Shown here piece after piece: positions 1 to 6,562 of a stretch of 9,280 nt of DNA (its first letter is position 1; each line of letters starts with the position of its first letter). Below the pieces are notes generated by a model that searched no databases, was not told where the DNA came from, and saw only the letters and a program-made list of their open reading frames with translations. This DNA comes from Verrucomicrobiia bacterium. Lineage in GTDB: Bacteria; Verrucomicrobiota; Verrucomicrobiia; Verrucomicrobiales; Akkermansiaceae. The translations under genes and the position numbers were made by a program. The DNA lies in assembly GCA_947460915.1 (NCBI GenBank), contig CANHKJ010000108.1, positions 1 to 9,280 on the forward strand, given 5' to 3'.

Positions 1-15
1 CCACGGAACCATTTT

Positions 16-765
16 ATGAAACGCTTACTTTTTCATCTCGCAGTTGCATTTTTGTTGATCACGCGGCTGTGTGCGCAGGATGATGTTCCTGCTCCTGCGA
101 AAAAACTTCCGCACAGCGTTCGCTTGCTGTGCGTCGATGAGGTCGCCCAAGCTACGCAGTTGATACTTGCGGAAAAAACCGAACAAGGATGGGTCGGACG
201 TTGGCGTGTGGGTGTGAGTGCTCAGCTTTTGTCAGATCGCCTCGGATTTCAAACTCGGACCATCGGCGTGGCGATCGATCCCACTCCACCGCCGAAAAAT
301 GGCGCCTTTCATGCAGCACCGGCGATGATCAAAGAAACTCTGATTGTGAAACCATTTGCTGAGCTCGCTTTGCCAGCCTCCGATTCCGTGACCGCGATTT
401 TGATCGCAGGGCCCAAGCCTGAAGTAGCTCCGTACCGAGTGATCGTGCTCGATGCCGCAGAGCAACAATTCGGCAAAGGCAAAGTCCTCATCCAGAACTT
501 CACGCCGCACACTGTGGCCGGAGTATTTGGGGGGAAAGCGGCCAAGATTTTGTCAGGAAAAAGTGAACTCATCGAGCCCGGCATCGACCAAGCGGCCGAC
601 ATGGCACAAGTCACCCTCGCCAAGCAAAACGGCCAAGCCTGGGAACCCTTCTACGACACCCGCTGGCCTGGTAAAGCTGACTACCGCAGCTACCTCCTGC
701 TACTCCCGCGCGAAGACGGCTCCATCAACGCCTTCGTCATGCCCGAGTATCCACCATTCCGCTAA
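16..765 (+). CDS. Secreted protein of unknown function with signal peptide
   Basis: A 249-residue protein I cannot assign to a named family. The N-terminus is a classical Sec signal: MKR, a hydrophobic stretch at residues 4-16 and a likely signal peptidase I cut after the LCA at 18-20, so the product should be periplasmic or exported. C19 is not in a good lipobox (the preceding residues are TRL), so a lipoprotein is unlikely. The mature part has no transmembrane segment and alternates hydrophobic residues in short strands, as in a beta-rich fold. Two stretches read like conserved strands: YRVIVLDAAEQQF (about 141-153) and KVLIQNFTPHTVAGVFGGK (about 155-173). The end, SYLLLLPRE...PPFR, is also strand-like. 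No catalytic motif is visible. The ATG at 16 is chosen because it places the signal peptide exactly at the N-terminus; no Shine-Dalgarno precedes it. It is separated from the defence genes by 800 bases of repeats and is probably functionally unrelated to them, perhaps a resident chromosomal gene. Confidence 0.8.
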   Translation: MKRLLFHLAVAFLLITRLCAQDDVPAPAKKLPHSVRLLCVDEVAQATQLILAEKTEQGWVGRWRVGVSAQLLSDRLGFQTRTIGVAIDPTPPPKNGAFHAAPAMIKETLIVKPFAELALPASDSVTAILIAGPKPEVAPYRVIVLDAAEQQFGKGKVLIQNFTPHTVAGVFGGKAAKILSGKSELIEPGIDQAADMAQVTLAKQNGQAWEPFYDTRWPGKADYRSYLLLLPREDGSINAFVMPEYPPFR

Positions 766-767
766 TC

Positions 768-799
768 AGGAGAAGGGATTTTCAATCCTTTGTTTCATC
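768..799 (+). repeat. Hairpin element copy A, just after the secreted-protein gene
   Basis: First of three related copies of an element beginning AGGAGAAGGGATTTTCAATC (768-787) and running on through TTTGTTTCATC. The arms 773-780 (AAGGGATT) and 784-791 (AATCCTTT) pair over eight bases around a TTC loop; the one change relative to copy C converts a G-C pair into a G-U wobble, so pairing is kept. It begins two bases past the stop codon of the upstream gene and could act as its 3' end or terminator, but no uninterrupted T-tract follows, so that role is uncertain. Confidence 0.65.
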
Positions 800-817
800 G
801 TCCAGGGAGTAATGGGT

Positions 818-831
818 CGTCCCAACGTGAC
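818..831. repeat. Degenerate REP-like half copy
   Basis: CGTCCCAACGTGAC here matches CGTCGCAACGTGAC at 859-872 in 13 of 14 positions, in the same orientation 41 bases further on. The flanking bases needed for a full stem have decayed. It looks like a second, eroded copy of the same REP-like element and suggests that these repeats occurred as a pair. Confidence 0.45.
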
Positions 832-857
832 AGCCCAATCCCCAGCTACACGATTCT

Positions 858-880
858 GCGTCGCAACGTGACGCTTCAAA
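858..880 (-). repeat. REP-like palindromic element (copy 1)
   Basis: GCGTCGCAACGTGACGC (858-874) folds into a seven-pair stem, with one G-U wobble, around the loop AAC. The following CTTCAAA completes a 23-base element. Read on the - strand, the 23 bases match 8421-8443 on the + strand at 21 positions, so this is a dispersed repeat with its own orientation and not a chance palindrome. The size and the stem with an oriented tail resemble bacterial REP elements. I see no RAYT transposase in the window that might mobilise it. Confidence 0.6.
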
Positions 881-980
881 GCCCATCTTCAACGCCCGCT
901 GCACTTCCGGCATCGACATCGGCTCTTCTCACCCCGCGCCTGCCTGTTCATTCTTCACGGTTCACTTCCCTCCATTTGTC

Positions 981-1211
981 GCAAACGCTTTACCTCTCTT
1001 CGGATAGGCTTTCATCCCCGTTGGAAAGGCTTTCATTCTCGTGGGAAAGGCTTTCATTCCCGTGGGAAAAGCTTTCATTCCCGTGGGAAAGGCTTTCATT
1101 CCCGTGGGAAAGGCTTTCATTCCCGTGGGAAAAGCTTTCTTTCTCGTTGGAAAAGCTTTCTTTCTCGTTGGAAAAGCTTTCTTTCTCGTTGGAAAAGCCT
1201 TTCCACGCGAA
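981..1211. repeat. 21-bp tandem array, 11 units in register
   Basis: Eleven consecutive 21-base units with no spacers. Units starting at 1044, 1086 and 1107 are identical and begin GGAAAGGCTTTCATTCCCGT. Units at 1023 and 1065 each differ from them by one base. Units at 1128, 1149 and 1170 are identical to each other and begin GGAAAAGCTTTCTTTCTCGT, a second subtype. The flanking units at 981, 1002 and 1191 are diverged but stay in register. Every unit carries a short palindrome, GAAAG(G)CTTTC or AAAGCTTT. The pattern of two homogenised blocks with decayed edges indicates expansion by slippage or unequal exchange. Twenty-one bases is two turns of B-DNA, so the palindromes face the same side of the helix. 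It is not a CRISPR array because there are no unique spacers. All frames across it are open, giving heptapeptide repeats such as KAFPTGM on the - strand, which I regard as non-coding artefacts. Confidence 0.9.
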
Positions 1212-1280
1212 AAAAAGACGGTAGCGCGCGCCCTACCAAGCCAACGCCTAGCACCTGAAGCCCAAAGCCCGCCGCCCAAA

Positions 1281-1316
1281 AGGAGAGGGGACTTGCCATC
1301 CCTTTCGTTCCATCAA
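1281..1316 (+). repeat. Hairpin element copy B (diverged)
   Basis: This copy starts AGGAGAGGGGACTTGCCATC and continues CCTTTCGTTCCATCAAGCC. It aligns with copy C at 1331 with one extra base and about ten substitutions over some 45 bases. Six outer pairs of the stem remain (1286-1291 with 1299-1304, including a G-U pair), but the inner two pairs are lost, giving a larger loop. It lies in the same orientation only 50 bases before copy C. Confidence 0.55.
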
Positions 1317-1330
1317 GCCAAGCCCCAATA

Positions 1331-1364
1331 AGGAGAAGGGATTTTCAATCCCTTTGTTTCATCA
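1331..1364 (+). repeat. Hairpin element copy C (best preserved)
   Basis: AAGGGATT (1336-1343), loop TTC, AATCCCTT (1347-1354): a perfect eight-pair stem, extendable by a G-U pair at 1335/1355. The flanks AGGAG before and TGTTTCATC after are shared with copy A at 768-799, which differs by a single missing C within the stem. Similarity to copy B continues past the TTTCATC tail into the following AACCCAAGACCCA. A run of TTTGTTT follows the stem, so weak terminator activity is possible, but the interrupted T-tract argues against a strong one. Confidence 0.65.
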
Positions 1365-1380
1365 ACCCAAGACCCATCCT

Positions 1381-1416
1381 CCTTCGCTAAAGCTTCCGCC
1401 TTCGCCAAGGCTTCCT
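1381..1416. repeat. 18-bp tandem duplication
   Basis: CCTTCGCTAAAGCTTCCG (1381-1398) is followed directly by CCTTCGCCAAGGCTTCCT (1399-1416), identical at 15 of 18 positions. Each half contains a small GC-CTTCGC/GCTTC type symmetry. The stretch continues with a CTTCGGCGGACG motif (1429-1440) that resembles the repeats. It appears to be another low-copy intergenic repeat and not part of a gene. Confidence 0.5.
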
Positions 1417-1566
1417 CCTACGTTTTACTTCGGCGGACGTGCCTGCGCGACGAGCCAGCGGACAAGCTGATCACTCCACACTTTATTCAAAAAAACCAAA
1501 ATCCCACTTTTCCGCTTCCCATCCGCGAACCTTTCCGCTAGAAACTGTTCAAAATTACAGTCACTC

Positions 1567-4500
1567 ATGCGCTATCACGTGTCTCCACTTCTTGCCATCC
1601 TCGATCACTACCGCCGCGAATCCCGCACCCAACGGGAAAAGGGCACGTATTTTGAAGAACTGATTCGCACCTACTTCCGTCACGAACCCGTCTACCAAGA
1701 CCTTTACCGTGAGGTCTGGCTCTATGCCGATTGGGCAAAAGAGCACGGTGCTACCTACGGACTCAGTGCCAAAGATACCGGCATCGATCTTGTTGCGCAG
1801 ACGCACGGCACCGAAGAATTTCACGCCATTCAGTGCAAATGCTACGATGAGGGCCACCGAGTGCGCAAGGCCGAGATCGATAGCTTTTTCACCGCCTCTG
1901 GCCAAAAGCCCTTCACTCACCGCATTATCGTCACCACCACCAACGATTGGTCGGAGAATGCCGAAAATTCCCTCATCGGCCAGACGCCGCCCGTCACTAA
2001 GATCGACTTGCTCGACCTAGAAAACTCGCAGATCGATTGGGCCAAGTTCCAGTCCACCACGCCCAGCGCCGCGCCCATTCTCAAGCAGAAAAAATCCCTG
2101 CGTCCCCACCAAGAATCCGCCCTCACCAACGTCAAGCTCGGCCTCAAGTCCGCCGATCGTGGCAAGCTGATCATGGCCTGCGGCACGGGAAAGACCTTCA
2201 CCTCCCTCAAGATCGCCGAAGAACTCGCAGGCAGTGGCAAGCGTGTGCTTTTCCTCGTCCCCAGCCTGAACCTCCTATCCCAAACTCTCAGCGAGTGGAC
2301 ACAAGAGTCCGCCACTCCGCTCCATTCCTTTGCTGTCTGCTCCGATGCCGAGGTCGGCAAGAAGCGTGATAAAGACGAGGACGTAGTGCAAACCTTCGCC
2401 CACGAGCTGCGCTATCCCGCCACTACAGATGCCCGACGCCTCGCGCACGAGATGCAGAAACGCCACGATGCCCATCACATGAGCGTCGTTTTCTCCACCT
2501 ACCATTCCCTCGAAGTCGTCTCCCGCGCCCAGCAGCTTTACAGCCTGCCCGACTTCGATCTGATCATCTGCGATGAAGCCCACCGCACCACCGGAGCCAC
2601 CTTCGAGAGCGAGATTGAGTCCACCTTCGTCCGCGTGCACGATGCCGCATTCCTCCGCGCCACCAAGCGTCTCTACATGACCGCTACCCCGCGCATCTAT
2701 GCCGATGTCGCCAAGGCCAGCGCCGAGCGCGATAATGTCACCCTCTGCTCCATGGATGACGAGGCCGTCTTTGGCAAGCAACTCCACGTCATCACCTTCT
2801 CCGAGGCCGTTCAGCTCAAGCTCCTTACCGACTACAAAGTGCTCGTCCTCACCATCAGCGAGGATCATGTCAGCAGCCGCATGCAGGAACTCCTCAAGGA
2901 CGATAACAATCAACTCAAGGTCGATGACGCTGCCCGCATCATCGGCTGCTGGAAGGCGCTCTCCAAGCAAGGCCTCGCCGAGGACCTCGCCTTTGATCCG
3001 CAGCCCATGCGCCGCGCCGTCGCCTTCTGCCAAGTTATCGAGCGCCAAAAGGCCGCCAAGGTCCACAAGGTTTCCTCGAAGCAGATCTCGGAAATGTTTC
3101 AGGTCGTCGTCGATGAATACCTCAAGCAAGAAGGCGCAGATCTCACCCTCCGCTGCGAGGCCAAGCACGTCGATGGCTCCATGAATGCAGGGGAAAAGGA
3201 AAGCAAGCTCTCTTGGCTCAAGGCCGAGCCTGCGCTCGATACCTGCCGCATCCTTTCCAATGTCCGCTGCCTCTCCGAGGGCGTCGATGTCCCCGCGCTC
3301 GATGCCGTGCTATTCCTTACGCCGCGCAGCTCACCCATCGATGTCGTCCAGTCCGTAGGCCGCGTCATGCGCAATGCCCCAGGCAAAAAACGCGGCTACG
3401 TGATCCTTCCCGTCGTCATCCCCGCAGGCATGGAGGCCCATGAGGCACTCAATGACAACAAGGTTTACAAAGTCGTCTGGGAAGTGCTCCAGGCCCTGCG
3501 CTCACACGATGACCGCTTCGATGCCTTCGTCAATAAGCTCGATCTCATCGGCCATGATCACCGCAAGATGGAAGTCGTCTCCATCACCGATAAAGTGCAG
3601 AAAAAATCTGCCTCCACCAGCCCCAGCGAGCGCAAGGGCGCAGATGCTGCCGGTGGCAACACCATCGGCACACCCGTTCCTGCCTTCACCGCCGTGCAAG
3701 CACAGCTCCAGTTTCAGGTCGGCGAGCTAGAGCGTGCCCTTTACGCCCGCGTCGTCAAGAAATGTGGCAATCCCAATCACTGGGAAGAATGGGCCAATGA
3801 CATCGCCAAGATCGCGAACACCCACATATCCCGCATCACCCAGATCGTCAGCAATCCAGAAAACACCAAGGAATGCCACGCCTTCAGCTCCTTCGCCGCA
3901 GAACTCCGCGATGACCTCAATGACTCCATCACCGATGCCGAAGTCATCGAGATGCTAGCCCAGCACCTCATCACCAAGCCCGTATTCGATGCCCTCTTCG
4001 AGGACTACAGCTTCGCCAGCCAAAATCCCGTCTCTCAGGCGATGCAAAAAGTCCTCGATGTCCTCCAAGAACATCGCCTAGAGAAAGAAGCCGATACCCT
4101 AGAGAAATTCTACGCCAGCGTGAAAATGCGCGCCGCCAGCATCAACGATGTCACCGCCAAACAAAAAATCGTCGTCGAGCTCTACGATAAATTTTTCCGC
4201 AATGCCTTCCCGCGCATGACCGAGCGCCTCGGCATCGTTTATACTCCCGTGGAAGTTGTCGATTTCATCATCCACAGCGTCAATGACCTGCTCCAGCAAG
4301 AATTCGGCCAAAGCCTCGGCAGCAAAGGCGTCCACATCATCGATCCCTTTACTGGAACGGGAACCTTCATCACCCGCCTGCTCCAGAGCGGCCTGATCAA
4401 ACCCGAAGAACTCGAGCACAAATACAAACACGAAATCCACGCCAACGAAATCGTTCTCTTAGCCTACTACATCGCCGCCATCAACATCGAGGCTGTCTAT

Positions 4501-6558
4501 CACTCTTTACTGCGCACTGATCACTGCTCACTAAACACTTACTTGCCTTTCGAAGGTATCTGCCTCACCGACACCTTCCAAATGTATGAAAAAGGCGACC
4601 TCATCAGCGACCTGATGGAAGATAACTCCGCCCGCCGCAAACGCCAAAAAGCCCTCGACATCCGCGTCATCATGGGAAACCCGCCGTATTCGATCGGGCA
4701 AGGTAGTCAAAACGACAATAATCAAAATGTTGGATATCCTGGGTTGGACGCACGGATTACCGAAACTTACGTAGCTCGTTCACAAGCAGCTCTTTCCCGA
4801 GGACAATACGACAGTTATGTCCGAGCAATTCGGTGGGCGTCCGACCGCATCGGAGACAATGGGGTGATAGGTTTTGTAACTAATGCTGGCTTTTTGGAGA
4901 CCACGTCATCAGACGGACTCCGCCAATGTTTAGCGCAAGAATTCTCAAGTATCTATGTGTTTCATCTACGAGGTAATGCACGGACATCAGGTGAGCAACG
5001 CCGCAAAGAGAAGGATAATGTCTTTGGCCAAGGAAGCCGCGCTCCTATTGCCATTTCATTGTTGGTTAAAAATCCCAGCGCCAAACAGCACGGCCAGATT
5101 TATTTTCACGACATCGGCGACTACTTGAGCACCGATGACAAGCTCAAGAAGATTAGCGACTATGCCAGCGTTGCAGGAATCAACTCTGCGAGTGGCTGGA
5201 CTTCAATCACACCCGACGCTCATGGAGACTGGTTGAAGCAGCGCGACAATAGTTTCAGCGACTTTATTGTGATTGGTGACAAAAAGGGGGATGCAGCCAA
5301 GATATTTGAAAATTTCTCACTTGGCGTGGTAACGAATCGTGATGCATGGTGTTACAATCCATCCAAAACCGCTGTTGCCGCGAACATGACGCGGATGATT
5401 ACCTTTTATAACAGCGAGGTTGAGCGCTTTAATCAAGCCAATGCGGGCTTGGACAAGAAGGCGCGTGAGCTAGTTGTGGACAATTTTATCAATACTGATC
5501 CAGTTCGGATCAGTTGGTCGCGAGCTTTGAAACAGGAGCTAGCCAAAGACAATCGCTTTGAGTTTGATTCGAAATGCCTCGTGAGCAGCCTTTACCGCCC
5601 ATTCTACAAGCAATGGCTGTATTTCAATAGGCGGCTCAACGAAATGGTATTGCAAATGCCGCGTATCTTCCCCAACTCGGCAGTTGAAAATCGTGCAATT
5701 ATGATCAAGGGTAACTGGCGTGGTGATGGCCAGTTCGCTGTGATGATTGACAGTATAGTTTGCCTTCAGCCTGATGGAGGTGCGCAATGCTTCCCCCTCT
5801 ACGTTTATGAGGAGATGGAAGAGGAGAGTCAGAGCACAGATGAACTCTTCACCACCACGAACACGGCAAGCGCCGGAGCATACAACCGCCGCGACGCCAT
5901 CAAAGATGCAGGCTTGCAGCATTTCCAAAACGCCTATCCCGCATCAGGCGAAGGAAGCAGCATCACCAAAGAAGACCTCTTCTACTACATTTACGGCCTG
6001 CTGCATTCGCCCGACTACCGCAGCCGCTACGCCGACAACCTCAGCAAAGAACTGCCGCGCATCCCCGCCGTCAAGACCTACGCCGATTTCCGCGCCTTTG
6101 AGTCCGCAGGCCGCCAGCTCGCCCATTGGCATCTCAACTACGAGACCGTAGCCTGCCATCCCGCCGTAAAAGTAGCAATCACCCCCTCGGCCCAAGCCTT
6201 ACCGCCCGAGAAACGCTACCGCGTCACCAAGATGAAATTTGCCAAAACCAAAGACCCCGCCACCGGCAAAAGCATCAACGACAAAACCACGGTAATCTAC
6301 AACGAATCCATAACCGTCAGCAACATCCCCCTGGGAGCCTACGACTACGTAGTCAACGGCAAACCCGCCATCGAGTGGGTCATCGAGCGCCAATGCATCA
6401 GCACCGACAAAGACAGCGGCATCACCAACGACGCCAACCTCTACGCCACCGAAACCATGAACAACCCCCAATACCCCCTAGAACTCCTCCAAAGAGTCAT
6501 CACCGTAAGCGAAGAAACCAACAAGATCGTGGCAATCTTGCCAGCATTGAACATCTAA
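1567..6558 (+). CDS. Type ISP-like single-polypeptide restriction-modification enzyme (nuclease-helicase-methyltransferase)
   Basis: A 1663-residue protein combining cutting, translocation, methylation and target recognition, close in size and layout to single-chain Type ISP enzymes such as LlaGI and LlaBIII (about 1570-1580 residues). An Mrr/PD-(D/E)xK-like nuclease occupies about 1-165: GIDL with D74, then QCK with Q89 and K91. A superfamily 2 helicase/translocase covers about 175-650: RPHQ 179-182, Walker A ACGTGKT 204-210, DEAH 336-339, TAT of motif III 372-374, and QSVGRVMR 595-602. A helical coupler follows (about 660-860). The N6-adenine methyltransferase has YTPVEVVDFI near 892, SAM motif DPFTGTGTF 926-934 and catalytic NPPY 1038-1041. 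The C-terminal third (about 1240-1663) should hold target recognition; SLYRPFYKQWLYFNRRL near 1341 and KEDLFYYIYGLLHSPDYR near 1468 look like conserved family blocks. All key motifs are intact, so it is probably active. The ATG at 1567 gives the expected N-terminus, without a Shine-Dalgarno. It leads the presumed operon with the SIR2 gene. The recognition site cannot be predicted. Confidence 0.92.
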   Translation: MRYHVSPLLAILDHYRRESRTQREKGTYFEELIRTYFRHEPVYQDLYREVWLYADWAKEHGATYGLSAKDTGIDLVAQTHGTEEFHAIQCKCYDEGHRVRKAEIDSFFTASGQKPFTHRIIVTTTNDWSENAENSLIGQTPPVTKIDLLDLENSQIDWAKFQSTTPSAAPILKQKKSLRPHQESALTNVKLGLKSADRGKLIMACGTGKTFTSLKIAEELAGSGKRVLFLVPSLNLLSQTLSEWTQESATPLHSFAVCSDAEVGKKRDKDEDVVQTFAHELRYPATTDARRLAHEMQKRHDAHHMSVVFSTYHSLEVVSRAQQLYSLPDFDLIICDEAHRTTGATFESEIESTFVRVHDAAFLRATKRLYMTATPRIYADVAKASAERDNVTLCSMDDEAVFGKQLHVITFSEAVQLKLLTDYKVLVLTISEDHVSSRMQELLKDDNNQLKVDDAARIIGCWKALSKQGLAEDLAFDPQPMRRAVAFCQVIERQKAAKVHKVSSKQISEMFQVVVDEYLKQEGADLTLRCEAKHVDGSMNAGEKESKLSWLKAEPALDTCRILSNVRCLSEGVDVPALDAVLFLTPRSSPIDVVQSVGRVMRNAPGKKRGYVILPVVIPAGMEAHEALNDNKVYKVVWEVLQALRSHDDRFDAFVNKLDLIGHDHRKMEVVSITDKVQKKSASTSPSERKGADAAGGNTIGTPVPAFTAVQAQLQFQVGELERALYARVVKKCGNPNHWEEWANDIAKIANTHISRITQIVSNPENTKECHAFSSFAAELRDDLNDSITDAEVIEMLAQHLITKPVFDALFEDYSFASQNPVSQAMQKVLDVLQEHRLEKEADTLEKFYASVKMRAASINDVTAKQKIVVELYDKFFRNAFPRMTERLGIVYTPVEVVDFIIHSVNDLLQQEFGQSLGSKGVHIIDPFTGTGTFITRLLQSGLIKPEELEHKYKHEIHANEIVLLAYYIAAINIEAVYHSLLRTDHCSLNTYLPFEGICLTDTFQMYEKGDLISDLMEDNSARRKRQKALDIRVIMGNPPYSIGQGSQNDNNQNVGYPGLDARITETYVARSQAALSRGQYDSYVRAIRWASDRIGDNGVIGFVTNAGFLETTSSDGLRQCLAQEFSSIYVFHLRGNARTSGEQRRKEKDNVFGQGSRAPIAISLLVKNPSAKQHGQIYFHDIGDYLSTDDKLKKISDYASVAGINSASGWTSITPDAHGDWLKQRDNSFSDFIVIGDKKGDAAKIFENFSLGVVTNRDAWCYNPSKTAVAANMTRMITFYNSEVERFNQANAGLDKKARELVVDNFINTDPVRISWSRALKQELAKDNRFEFDSKCLVSSLYRPFYKQWLYFNRRLNEMVLQMPRIFPNSAVENRAIMIKGNWRGDGQFAVMIDSIVCLQPDGGAQCFPLYVYEEMEEESQSTDELFTTTNTASAGAYNRRDAIKDAGLQHFQNAYPASGEGSSITKEDLFYYIYGLLHSPDYRSRYADNLSKELPRIPAVKTYADFRAFESAGRQLAHWHLNYETVACHPAVKVAITPSAQALPPEKRYRVTKMKFAKTKDPATGKSINDKTTVIYNESITVSNIPLGAYDYVVNGKPAIEWVIERQCISTDKDSGITNDANLYATETMNNPQYPLELLQRVITVSEETNKIVAILPALNI
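4690..5790 (+). other. Segment of unusual codon use inside the R-M gene (late methyltransferase/specificity region)
   Basis: Counting third codon positions by hand, G or C occurs in 83 of 120 codons at 4321-4680, in 39 of 100 at 4681-4980, about half in sampled lines between 5281 and 5700, and 62 of 80 at 5881-6120. The change begins immediately after the catalytic NPPY (codons 4678-4689) and ends near 5790-5820. The reading frame is uninterrupted. The segment encodes residues about 1042-1408, where Type ISP enzymes turn from methyltransferase into target recognition. This fits replacement of the specificity-determining part by recombination from a lower-GC relative, or relaxed codon selection in a fast-changing region. 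The edges are approximate. Confidence 0.6.
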
Positions 6559-6562
6559 TCCT

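Larger units (their letters stand above)
766..1566. other. Repeat-rich intergenic region without a credible gene
   Basis: Eight hundred bases between the secreted-protein gene and the R-M gene. Its frames are open mainly because of a stop-free 21-bp tandem array and GC-rich stretches; the translations are low-complexity and open on both strands, so I see no real gene. Contents in order: hairpin element copy A, a degenerate and a good REP-like hairpin, the 21-bp array, hairpin element copies B and C, an 18-bp duplication, then about 150 bases directly upstream of the R-M start. That last part must hold the promoter of the defence operon, but I could not identify a convincing -35/-10 pair or a ribosome binding site. 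The last 80 bases are noticeably richer in A/T than the preceding repeats, as expected for a promoter. Confidence 0.7.

Noticed and set aside
981..1211. Possible CRISPR array
   Set aside because: The units are directly adjacent with no unique spacers, are only 21 bases long, and no cas genes are present.
962..1331. Open frames across the tandem array on both strands, giving KAFPTGM- or LSFPWER-like heptapeptide repeats
   Set aside because: A 21-base stop-free repeat keeps every frame open that has no stop in one unit. Frames are open on both strands at once, the flanking residues look random, and none has a start signal.
1480..1566. Promoter and ribosome binding site for the R-M operon
   Set aside because: The region is suitably A/T-rich, but I could not find a convincing -35/-10 pair with good spacing or a purine-rich site before the ATG at 1567.
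1439..1663. 74-codon + frame overlapping the R-M start
   Set aside because: Low-complexity translation, no recognisable motif, and it runs into the well-supported start of the R-M gene in another frame.
2275..3168. 297-codon open frame on the - strand inside the R-M gene
   Set aside because: Its translation is rich in G, L, A, D and E, as expected for the complement of a high-GC3 coding region. The + strand frame carries all helicase motifs through this interval.
1567..6558. DISARM or BREX component instead of Type ISP
   Set aside because: Nuclease, translocase and methyltransferase are in a single chain with the Type ISP order, and none of the companion genes of DISARM or BREX is present in the window.
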